Origin: Setophaga petechia
Taxonomy: Eukaryota; Chordata; Aves; Passeriformes; Parulidae
Length of the DNA: 64,000 bases
Assembly (NCBI GenBank): GCA_024362935.1
Contig: JANCRA010000019.1
Coordinates: 650,001 to 714,000 of the forward strand
Direction: 5' to 3'
This document shows positions 26,090 through 36,960 of the stretch, in pieces. The translations under genes were made by a program, and so were the position numbers. The number at the start of each line of letters is the position of its first letter. The stretch's first letter is position 1. The notes beneath the pieces were generated by a model. It saw nothing but the letters and a program-made list of their open reading frames with translations, ran no database searches and was not told the DNA's origin.

Positions 26090-26235
26090 AAATCATACAA
26101 TGGCTTGGATTAAAAGTGATTAAAGGTCTTAAAGATATCCTAGTTCTAACCCTGCTGCCATGGGCAGGGACACCTTTGACCAGGTTGCTCAGAGCTCCAA
26201 CCAACATGGCCTTGGTTGGTTGACTGAATTTTTTC
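26090..26235 (-). mobile_element. CR1 LINE 3' end, minus strand
   Basis: This is the reverse complement of a CR1 3' terminus: on the plus strand 'atcataaaatcatacaatgg', 'cctagttctaaccctgctgc', 'catgggcagggacacc', 'gaccaggttgctcagagctc'. The element's 3' tail is at 26090. It lies in the same orientation as CHST9, within its intron. The 5' limit is approximate. Confidence 0.88.
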
Positions 26236-28116
26236 CAACAAAGGAAAACTGTCTGGGTTTTTTTCTCTAAGACCATCACAGTAAGAGCTGCCATGATAGA
26301 AAAGAGCATGGAGAGCAGCTGGAGCTTGAATCCACATGCTCAGACCCCATATAGAAATAAAGCTGTGGGCATACAACTCTCTCTAATACACCCTGCCATG
26401 CTCTTAGGCAGCTGAACTTTTGCATTGGGCACACAGAGGACTGAAACATTGCAGCAGTCTGGCTTTGGTTTTGGCTCCTGCTTGGGTTCTGTTCATATTA
26501 AGGACATATGGTTGGCCCCGTACAGATGAGGAATATGAGTACAGCTGAAATTTGCAGTCCAATTAACCACCTCAAGGCAAAGCCTCATGGAGTCATCATC
26601 ATTCTGGTTGTCATCCTGGTCAGCTGTTGATTTTTCATTGGTAGCAAAGATAAGTGGATCTCCACCTCTGGAGCACACTATTCTGATATAATCTTAATTA
26701 GAACACCCTGGGAATGGCATATGAAGGTACCAGTACCAATGGGAAGCAGCACACAAGCACAGAGAAACTTATTTTGACTCACCTGCCAGGATAACTGCGC
26801 CACAAACAGCTGAGCTACAAAGCTTCTCTAGTGTGAATCAGTAGTGTAAGCAAGTTAAGTACACAGCAAGTCCAAACAGGGATAGAAAAATCCAGCTTCT
26901 TGGCACTAATTACAAAGTAGAGTCCCACAGCAAAGTCACCATGGGAAGCCTTAGTCTACAGTTTCTGCATTTCAGAAATAAAAAGATGAATTGTCTGCAC
27001 AACATAAGGGCAGGAAGTGACCAGTGGTGATGAGAGCAAATATTCTTTTAATTTACTACTCATTCTGAATTATGCGTACATAAACAAATTGTAGTAGTTA
27101 AATCTTTCCTGTTTCTTTGTTTAAGGTCTAAATGTGACACTCTAAGGCATGCTCTTAGCAGAATGGCCTCAAACAACTTCTCTGAAATCATTCCAGCTAG
27201 AAGTAGAATATTCCACAGTGAGAACCTGACAGTAACAGAAAGACACTACTCACATTTATGAGGAACAATCTGTAATTAATCCACTAGTAAAGAAGAGAGA
27301 GGAAAAAGGAAAAGGTAAAATAGGAGCCTTATGAAATAGAACTTAAACAACTGGAAAAGTAAAAAAAAAACCTGAAAACCAAATAATTTTATAGTGAAAG
27401 AAAATTAGGTGAAGAAAGGCAAGGAGAAACAAAAGCTAGAACATAACCTTTTCTAATGCATGGCTTTGAATTAAAATTGGTCAGATACAAGCCAAAAACC
27501 TACAGCAATCAGTTGCTGCAGGGAGTGCAAATTTATCTACATTTTGTATAACTGGAATATGACCTTTTACGACCAAATCTTGTGGTTGACTTCAGCTGCA
27601 GCTATTGGAAGTCATTTGTAAAAGGTCATCCATGACTGAGAACATAATATGAATCCAAGATGCACAAGGATTCAGGTTTGTGCTACTCAAAAGAACTTGG
27701 GGAAGGAGAAAGAGGGCAGGAAGCTCATCCACTGCTACAGATTCAGTTCTCAAATGGATTTATAGTTTGGTAATAGCAATTAATCTAAATAATCAATTTC
27801 CAACATGTGAATGCAAATTACAAGAGGATACAAAGTTTTTATGCTTGTCATTTATGACTACATTACTTAAATATTACCAAAGGAGATTATATTATCAAAC
27901 AAGGCTACTTATTTAGTAATGTAACTTGAGTCAATTTTTGTTGTCTAGAGCATGGTAGAACCTCTTCTTCCCACTGATTCTCCACTACAAGAAAAGATTA
28001 TGGACCCTCAGTTTTATTGTCATAAAGAGATAAGGTTCTTAGGCAAAGATAATTTGTAGCCCTAAATAACACATTTATCTGACTTTATTCATATGACCTT
28101 ACACAACCTTAGCACT

Positions 28117-28187
28117 GTTTTTTTGGTTTGTTTTTTGGGTTTTTTGTTTTACTTTTACTTTTACTTTACTTTTTTGCTTGTTTTTTT
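28117..28187. repeat. T-rich low-complexity tract with TTTAC repeats
   Basis: Runs of T are broken by GG and then by TTTTAC/TTTAC units. It is simple-sequence DNA of no recognised function; on the CHST9-sense strand it is A-rich. Confidence 0.85.
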
Positions 28188-31100
28188 CACAAAAACTATG
28201 ATATTTTAAGGAGCTCCTTATAAGAATAGCTGATAATGATGCAATCCTCAACAAGAAAAGTGCAATGATATATAAAAACATGTGAGGTTGTTCTCTGAAC
28301 AGCAGAAAATTCAAACTATCATTCAGGGTAGTTGATAAGGGAAAAGAAAAATTATACAATACTTTATGCATAGAAGTAAAAGAAAATTCCTGTTAGAGAG
28401 AATTGTCAGCAATTATTTAATCATGATCTCATGACAACACTTCCCCAGAAACCTAAAATCAATTCAGAAGGCCAGTCTGTAAAGGATTCACCACCACTAT
28501 ATGAGAGTACATTTAAAACTATGCCAAAAAATTCTCTTTTATGCTTGGTGTCTTTAAAGCCAAACCTGTAGCTCAGGCTTGCAATCTGTCCTACCACTAG
28601 CTTTGGGCAGCTGTGTAGCAACTGGCTATATATTGCACCCGCTATGGATAATTGCAGCTGCCTCCTTGCCCGCAGGTGAAACACCCTGATGCTCCAAGCC
28701 TCACAAACAGCACCATGCTCTGCTTAGGAGGAGCCTTTTGCTCGCTTTAGGAATGCCTGTTGTGCCTCCCTTTGTGTGCCATCTTTGCTACACCAGTGAG
28801 GATACTGGCAGTGCTCAGAAGTGGAAAGCAGCAGGGGTGATGAAGCAAGTTCAGCTGGAGGAATCTTCGTGAGAACTGAACTCAACATATGCCACTGAAA
28901 ACACAGTTAAATGATTCTTTTTAATTAAGCAGAGACTCAAAATAACAGCAGTAAGGTGGTGTATGGTAAAGTTTTCAGTACCCAAAAAATGCAAAGTACC
29001 CCAACGCCAAAAACATGAATGCTGCCCTGCATTAGTTTGATCACTTGAGCAGGGTCTAAGTAGATGCTCTCAGGTACAGTGCATCCTTTTCATGCACAGA
29101 GGATAAAATAGGCTTTAAAACCACACCTGCAAGTTTTGTACATGCTAGCAATTTCTGCCCACAAAACATACTGCTGCTACTTTCAAAGGACCACAGGTAC
29201 ATACCAAAAGCTGCTGCTGAGGTGCAATTTACATCCATAAATGTGCAGGTGCAGTTCTGCAGAGACCTATGAGAAGAACGTGACCACACAGCCAACAACT
29301 GCCACTTACACAGCAGCCTTCAGACAACAATCTTTCCATAGGATGTGCCATGTCAGGCATTGCAAGGAGAGGCAGAATTCACAGAATTCACATGACTGGC
29401 AGACTGATTTAAGAACAAGCCTACCCAGTCCTGGTTTGCAAACCATGGATGTGTACTAATACTGGCAGCTCTGATGATACCCCAGACTGAGGGCAAGACT
29501 AATGTGTCAGCTACAAAGGTGGAAAAATTTCTGAGAGAGTCCCTTGCACCAAGTGATTCAACATGATTTTCTATGACTGAAAGAACCCACCTTGTTTATT
29601 CTTCCCTAGTGAACTGCATTCTTTTCCAGGCATTAAAATTAATTCTGCAAGCTTGACATGAATCAGCATGAGAATTACTGACCAAGTAAGCTTCAGCAAG
29701 TACTAACAGACACAGTCCCATAATATGGTGACTTTATTCACATGTACATTACTGATTTCTAATGAAGTGAGCACTCAGGATGAGACATTTCTCTTTTCTT
29801 CTGTCAGGAGATCACACTCAATATTGTATATGATTGCCAACTTGGCAATGTCTTCTTGCTAACTGCAGGGACAAAGTCTTCACATATTGAGCCCATAGAC
29901 TAAGGAAAAAAGGCATATTTCTATTTAGCTTATTATTAGTATTTAATTCTAATGGACGTAATATTTTATATGAAATTTGATTAAAGAATGTGAAAAGAAA
30001 CACAAATGAAATGTGGGAAAGTTACCTTCAGATTAGAAGTTATTTTGGACTAAAGCCACACAAATTGTGATTGCTTAAATATTTAGTGAAGGGTAAAAAG
30101 CAGTTTGAGAGGACTGAATTTCCTGCCTTCCAAGGGATCTAAAACGAAAATGTGATAATTGAGCATACACCCCCCACAACACTTTTGAGCATCACTAACA
30201 TACTGACCTATTGCTATAATTAAAGTAATTTGTATACTCTGGTTTGTTTATAATTTAAAGGCTAGGTCCAAATGTTGCAAGCATGTGAGATGCAAATTTT
30301 CAGCCAAATTAATTTTACGTATTGATATTGCTAACAGGGGGTGAAAGAAATACATAATATTTTTAAATGGCTGGTTAATTAGATATACAGTCAGAGACTC
30401 TGGAAGAACAGAGATGCAAATGGCTTGGAACTTCATATTTCCCGTCTTCATACAAGCATATCAGTATCTTCCTACTTTCAATACTTTTTGTCCCATGGAT
30501 TGTCTCAGAATCACATTAAACCAGAAACACTGCAGGTTGCAACTGTATAGAACAAAGCTTAGGTTAAACATAGTAACAAATAATTGTAGTAATGGAAGCT
30601 AGGCTCATCAGTCATAGGAGAAAGCAAAACAGACAGAAAAAAAAAAGTTATAAAGAAATCCCTTCATATTTAATTCTCATTTCTGAGAAGAGACTAGACC
30701 AATTCTACAAATCCAGTGTGGACCACTAATTTTTTTCTGGAAAACTTATGCCACCTACACACATTCAAGACCCAAATCATCGTAGCTAAAAATACCCCTT
30801 TATAGAAGTCACAGACAACGTTTCTTAGGGTTTGCTTTTATGTTGGCTTGAGCTCCCCAATGCCCAGCCCTTGCTGCAGCTGAAGGGATGTGCTCTTCCT
30901 CTTCCCATGTCCTGGCCACCAGGGCAACTGCACTGCGGGGTCAAGACACATCACAGTCCTGACTCACCTGAAAATTCTCATATTGCCTGATAGGCTGATT
31001 TTCAACTATATGAGCTCACATCAGCTGTGCAGATCAAGACACCTAGGTGGAAACAACAGTGGGGGCAATGAAAAGTCCTCATCTGGGAAGCTCATGTGTA

Positions 31101-31309
31101 GATCAGCATAAACCTATAGTTCCACATCCACAGAGTCCTTATCTGCCCAGCTGCTTCAGATTCCCCAGCATCAGAACACCCAAGTTTGTCAAAAATGACT
31201 GAATAGTTCAGTTGCACAATAATAGCAACTCTCTTGACAAGCAGCTATTTTATTCTAGGGCTTGCATTGTATGGGACTCTGTTTTTTTTTTTTTCCTTTT
31301 TTTAAATAT

Positions 31310-32340
31310 TCAGATACATCATCTATTTGGCTTTTGAAAAAGGTATTTGATAATATCTCTCTCACAAGATTCCTTAAGGAAATGTAGCAGGCACAGAACT
31401 AGAGTGAGCGCCTTTGCACAGATTTGGAAAAGTAACTGTTGAAAAGATTGGAAACAGGGCATAGGAATATGAGAGAGGACAGTCAGTTTCACTGTGGAAG
31501 AAAATCTCCAGTGGAATCCTGCTGCCTCATGTAGAGGATATCAATATTCTTCAGTCTGTTCTGAAATCACCTGAGAAAGGGAACAAACAGTGAAGAGACA
31601 ATGTTTATTGATGACATTAAGCTATTTGGGGTAGAAATGATAGAGGCTGAAGAACTTTCTTTGAGAGCAGGATCGTAATAAAATGACATATGAAGTGCAA
31701 CTTATACAAAATGACACTAGAAATCTTTTAGGGGAAAGCCTAATTTATATTCAAAAGTAGTGGACTCTGAACTGAGTTATAAGTGCACTGCCGCCCAGGA
31801 ATGAGATCTTGGGGTGGCAAAACTTCTGTGTAAATGTCATCTTCCTGCTCACCAGAAGAGAAAGCAAACTGGAGACCACAGAAAACCCAAAAGGCAGCTA
31901 TTGTGTTTCTGCATATTCACACACTTGCATCTTAAATATTATCCGCAGTTCTCATCCTTCCACTCATGTAACAGAGTTGAAGAAGAAGGAAAGAGGGTGG
32001 ACTGAAAGTATAAACTGGCTTACAAGGAGCAACAACTATGAAACCTGGCAAAGCAATGATCCAGAGGAGATATGATAGGGATCCGTAAAATCATGAGTGA
32101 CATGGAAGGGGTGAATCAGAACTGACTGTTTGCTGCCCATTGTAACACAGGGCTGGGGGCGTCGGATGAAGCAGGCAGATGGCAGGTGGAAAACAAAGAT
32201 GAGGAAGCAGCTCTCCATGCAACTGAGAAAGGAAACTCAGGAACTCTTTGCCAGGGGATGTTACAGATGCTAAAATTTTACATGGATTCAGGGGACAACT
32301 GAACAAGCTGAGAGACGGAAAATCCTTTTGGGGCTGATAA
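31310..32340 (+). mobile_element. Old CR1 LINE fragment (RT core to 3' region)
   Basis: The first part resembles the CR1 RT block SKAFDTVSHNIL ('aaaaggtatttgataatatc'), and 31600-31640 encodes FIDDIKLFG, a conserved form of the FADDTKL catalytic motif that keeps both aspartates. Downstream blocks 'ggagatatgatagggatcc', 'aaaatcatgagtgacatgg' and 'ctctttgccaggggatgtta' match the 3' part of an older CR1 subfamily distinct from those at 9.4 and 14 kb. Stops and frameshifts are frequent, so it is a fossil. A T-rich run lies just upstream (31282-31303). Confidence 0.82.
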
Positions 32341-34498
32341 GCAAACAAAAACCACCTCTGGCACAGGAAGTTTCTGAAACACAAAGTGCTGGAGTTTGAG
32401 AAAGTAATGTGAGAAGGTTTCACTTTGCTGCTAGGATATTGAGCAAGACAGAGCTCTGGTCTCAGGCAGTGTTGCTGCTGTGTGCATGTCTAAAAACACA
32501 AATAAAGTTAAAAAAAAAAAGCACTGATTTAAAATACTTCAGAGTCTGGACACCCTCAATGACAACATGCACCATCTGCATGTGCTGTTGACCAATCCCG
32601 TTGAGTCTCCAACCACAGGAGACTGACCAGCACTTAAATAAATTTCCAAGAAATAGGAGGAACAGACTCACTGAATATTAAAAGCACTAGACTGTGTGTA
32701 ATGAAAAAGAAACAAACACAATGATCTCAGTGCTTTTCAATATCCCCTGGAAAGTTTACTGTGAGCAAGAGATTGACCTGCAGTATCCTAAGGTAGATGC
32801 GAACACCAGACCATTCTGTTATGCCACAGGCTGGAAACACAAAGGGTTTAGAAGGCATTACAGGAAATTTTTACCACTTATCAATTTTCTGGTTTACTGG
32901 TTCTGCTTCCTTGGAAGTACACAAAAATCACTAGAGAAAAACAAATGAGCCTTTTTGAGAAGTGAGCTGAGTTTTGTTCATACGGCAGATATTAATTTAA
33001 AGAATACAAATAGCCCAACAGCCATTAAAATGAACTCTTAAGCACTATTTCTAATTATACTGCATTGATTAAATACAATTATATTTTAATTAAGCTTTGT
33101 TCATACCATCATCCTCCTATGTTTTTTCTCTGTCCAGAGGAGGAAATTAATCTCTTTTTCTAGAGATTCATTTTCATGAATGCTTATCGCTTCATTTATT
33201 TTAAAAGCAGAAAACAAAATCTGCGCAAGACACTAATTGTCTTTGCTGTCTTAGACAAAATCAGCTGTCTGCTTCAAAGTTCACCTGCTCAGAGAACCCC
33301 AGTCAATGCCTGCACTCTTCTCATTGCTGGTTTTTAAGTCCTACCAAGAGGCTCACTTTTAGCATTCTAAGCTTCTACACCTGCAGTTGCTGAGTTATGT
33401 TAACAGATTGTGTGAGTGCTCCCAGTCTATTTTCATGTAAAATCAGGTTACCTACAATCTGGGCTGAGGAGAAGCCTCGTGGTTTGCCCAGCTCTGGGGC
33501 TATGGAGAAGAGATCCTGAATGTTAGCACCTACTGCCCTCTGCCTGCTCCATGTAAAAAGCTTAGGCAGCAAAACTAGAGAAAACTTCCCTTTCCAATTT
33601 TTAAAATACTTGGTCTTACCACTCTGATTTGAACTGGTTTTTAATCTATTTCTTTTGATTACAAGAGTAGGAAGTGTTATTCTCCTCTGCCTTGCAGTCT
33701 TGATAGGGATTGCCATTACAAAATGTGCAGATAAATACCGCTTGCATAATTTTATCCTGTTTTCATAAAACATAATTATAAATTTCTCTTAGCATTCAGT
33801 GGGATCACAAATTCAGATGTTCACCATATCTCTCCAGGAAATGTGGTGGGAGGTGTACTGCAGTGAAGTTCATCAAGAGAGACAGAGAAAAAAGAAGTGC
33901 AGATTGCAAATCCTTGCCCTGCAATACGATCCATGTAGTGAAACACTTATACAGGCCATCTGAGCACCTGGCACACACTACAGAGGGACAGACCTTGATG
34001 CCTACACAGATAAGACTGCACCATCAAGGACAAAGTTCTATAAGCCATAGCAGACAGCAAGCACCATGAATAGGGACCCAGAAAAAGTCTGTCTCAATGG
34101 TTTTGACCTTGCATTCAGCTTAAGCGATAATCCACAGTTATCGACTCTGACTTGCACTTTAAATTCTCAGTTCTGCCCAAAGAGGATTGCTTGACATTCC
34201 TTAGATAATAAAGAATCAACAGGAAATCTATTCCCTTGGGTTTTTCTAGAGGGCACACTAACCTCTGGACTTTTAAAATTTTTCTCTGACCTAGAGAATA
34301 GAAAATATTTCCATGTCCGTTTGTGGAGGGACAGAAGCCATGCAAATGGCATTCAGAGAGTCAGACCTGGCCTCAAGTCCATGGATGCAAGGGCAGTGCT
34401 GCAGCCCTGAGTATACATGTCCATTAATCATGAGCTACAGTTCTGAACAGAAGGGACACAGGAAATCCTGGCAAGCTGTTACAATTCTATTATCCCAC

Positions 34499-34540
34499 CT
34501 GCATGTCTTCCAAAATGCACCACAGTAGCATTCCCTCCAT
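34499..34540 (-). CDS. Weak candidate CHST9 micro-exon (42 nt)
   Basis: On the minus strand an acceptor (attgcttgctttag) and a donor (GCAG then gtgggata) bracket 42 nt. They are open in the phase 1 to phase 1 frame that would fit between the 24-nt and 38-nt exons, giving thirteen whole codons, GGNATVVHFGRHA. With its split codons it would make the bird stem nearly the same length as the human one between REQK and STEK. The residues themselves resemble human WGPVKYLRPV only weakly, so this is a length and phase argument rather than a homology call. It may be a chance pairing of splice-like sites. Confidence 0.2.
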
Positions 34541-35894
34541 CTAAAGCAAGCAATATAGGAAAATATAAAAGCCTATTTACATATGTAGCTACTTGAACAT
34601 GTGTTTTCAAAGCTCTTTAAATTTCCAAGCTTGAATTTTCAGCAAAGGTTTAACCTGATGCAGTTTGGCTTAGAAATAAAACAAACCATGTGCTTCCAGT
34701 GTGTTTGGGCCTTGTCACTGCTTCTGCTTCTTCTCTAGCTCTATCAACAACGGTCTGGCAGTTACCATCCCTTCCCATTCACAGACTCATTCACACCTGG
34801 AATATTCACCCCTGGTTCCACCCAGGGAACAGCTGATTATTTTGATAATTAAACTGTCAGACTGCCTAGACAGCTAAAAAAACCCCAAGTAACACTGGAC
34901 CAAGGCCTTCTATGGGAGGCTTTGGTTAGAAGCTGAGGACAGAGCAAACAAACAGGCATACCATGACTGCATGCCATGCTTGCTGAAAGCATGTGTAAAT
35001 TAATACTGGGCATTCTGCATACCTCAGCATTAAGCTGGCCTGGCAGATGCAGTCCCCGAGTACCTTCTTTCTCTCTGTGATTGGCAGTAACAGCCTGCAA
35101 AAAAAATAAAGCAAACCCCACCCTCTTGGGACACCCCTGGGGCATCAGCTCTCCTGGCCACTGGAATTGCTTATCATCAGAGAAAAAAGGTCTCATGGCA
35201 AATTACCACAGCCATGGAGTCAGGAGGTAAAGTGCACAACTTGCCAGCACAAAGGCAGATTTAAAAGTGTGTCATGACCTTCCAGTATGTCCTTGTGTGG
35301 CCAGGCTGCCAGTGACCCTTAAGCACCCCATCAGAAATGACTGGGGTTCAGTGTCCAGCCAAAGCAAACCACCATAATAAGCTAGATGGCCTACAGTGAA
35401 GTGCCAAGTATGTTAAACCCACTTATAAAAGTGCACTCTACTGCCTAAAGTACTTCATGAGTGGTGTGTGTAAATGAGGGCTCTGGCTTTGTTTGTTTTC
35501 AGTAACAGGAGATTTTTCATTTGTCAATTTACAGCAGAGATTTTGATACTTGAGAACTGTGTCTGTGTTTGTGATTACACACCCCTGCTGCTAAGTATGA
35601 TAATTTGTTCCACTTCAGGTTTTATTAATTAAATTAATACTAATTGAGCGACCTTTTGGTATAATTTTAGCCTGTTTTTTTTGCACTAATCCTGTACACT
35701 GTAGCCTCTCATTAGTTTCCTTGTTTATCCCTTGTCCCAGAGGAAATGTTTAAATGTTTCACTGCAGATCACTGCCCTGATACTCTTGGGTTTATAGATA
35801 TTTATGGCTATATTTGCATACTCCTAAATCAATAATAAAATTCAGCAAAGTCAACAAATATTTTGGAAGATATTTTAGAGAAAGAAGCTGTCAC

Positions 35895-35960
35895 AAAAAA
35901 AAAAAAAAAACAAACCAAACCAAAACAACAAAACCAAACCCAAAACCAACCCAACCCAAA
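35895..35960. repeat. Poly-A (A16) followed by AAACC-type repeats
   Basis: A16 followed by CAAACC, CAAAACAAC and CCAACCC units. It is low-complexity DNA that may derive from a retroposon tail. Confidence 0.85.
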
Positions 35961-36080
35961 GATGGGTAATTTTATGTGACTAAGTGCCCTCTAGTGACGA
36001 AGTCCTACTCCAAATAACTTTCACAGTCACTTCCATGTGTTACACAGTTTTAGTTCTCAGTATCTGTAACATTGTGGCAT

Positions 36081-36127
36081 GTTTTGTTTGGTTTGGGGTA
36101 TTTTGTTTGTTTGTTTTGTTGTTATTT
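36081..36127. repeat. T/G low-complexity tract (GTTTT units)
   Basis: Units of TTTG and TTTTG. It is roughly complementary to the A/C tract at 35911-35955. Confidence 0.85.
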
Positions 36128-36172
36128 TTAGGAAAATAAAGCAAGAGTGACAGGCAAAATCTATCAGTAATG

Positions 36173-36212
36173 ATAGTAATAATAATAAAACAACAACAAT
36201 AATAATAATAAA
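36173..36212. repeat. AAT/AAC trinucleotide microsatellite
   Basis: Interrupted TAA units with a CAA stretch in the middle. Confidence 0.85.
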
Positions 36213-36821
36213 CAACCACCAATCACTGTGTTAGTCTAAAATACAATTTATTTACTGAAACATGATGAGTATTTTCCTGCATCAAAGTCAATGCTATTAT
36301 TTCTGTAACTCAAGGGAGATGCATAGTTAGATTTGTGGCAGTTTGTTTAAATTACTCAACAGTCCTTGAACTGCTGTTGCTTCTGAGAGCTGTCTGCCAC
36401 TGAGTGGTGATGCTGCAAAGTAGAAGAGAGAATTAATTCTGGGCCAGCCCTGCAACCCTTGCCCTTTGTTACAAATCCCTCACCCCACCCTGAAACCCAC
36501 CTCAAATCAGTCATTCCTTCCCCAGAACAGCCCACCCACATGTTGGAGCAAACATGTCTAAAAGGCAGGCATGGAACTTCACCTGCTCCACTATCTTCTC
36601 CAAACATGCAAGTAGGGAAGCCTGGCTTATAAATGAGCTCTTAGAAAGCAAATAAATCCTCCAAAAGAAAAAAATACTTTTTTTTTTTTGTTCCTCAATC
36701 TTTTTAAATTTGTGAAATTAGAGAAATCGTAGAAAGGATACCAATGTCTTTACTTTGTACTGTCACTCCTTTGGGTAAAAGCTGAAGATTTACAATCTCT
36801 TCTTAACAGAGAAGAAAACTG

Positions 36822-36921
36822 TATTATTATTATTATATATATATATAAAATACACGATACAGATTTTCTATACTATGTTATAATATATAAATTAATACAT
36901 TACATATTATAAATAATGTAG

Positions 36922-36954
<33 letters not shown>

Positions 36955-36960
36955 GCACAC
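36822..36960. repeat. Compound microsatellite: TTA, TA, CA, TA
   Basis: A TTA run and a TA run at 36822-36847, AT-rich DNA, then about nine CA units (36922-36939) followed directly by about eight TA units to 36954. A likely length-polymorphic marker. Confidence 0.9.

Noticed and set aside
26783..26827. 45-nt minus-strand segment before a strong donor (GGCAG then gtgagtc), open in phase 1 to 1
   Set aside because: The acceptor is poor and the peptide (KLCSSAVCGAVILA) does not resemble CHST9 or any motif I know.
33375..33773. 132-codon minus-strand frame
   Set aside because: No motif, no splice context consistent with CHST9; chance frame.
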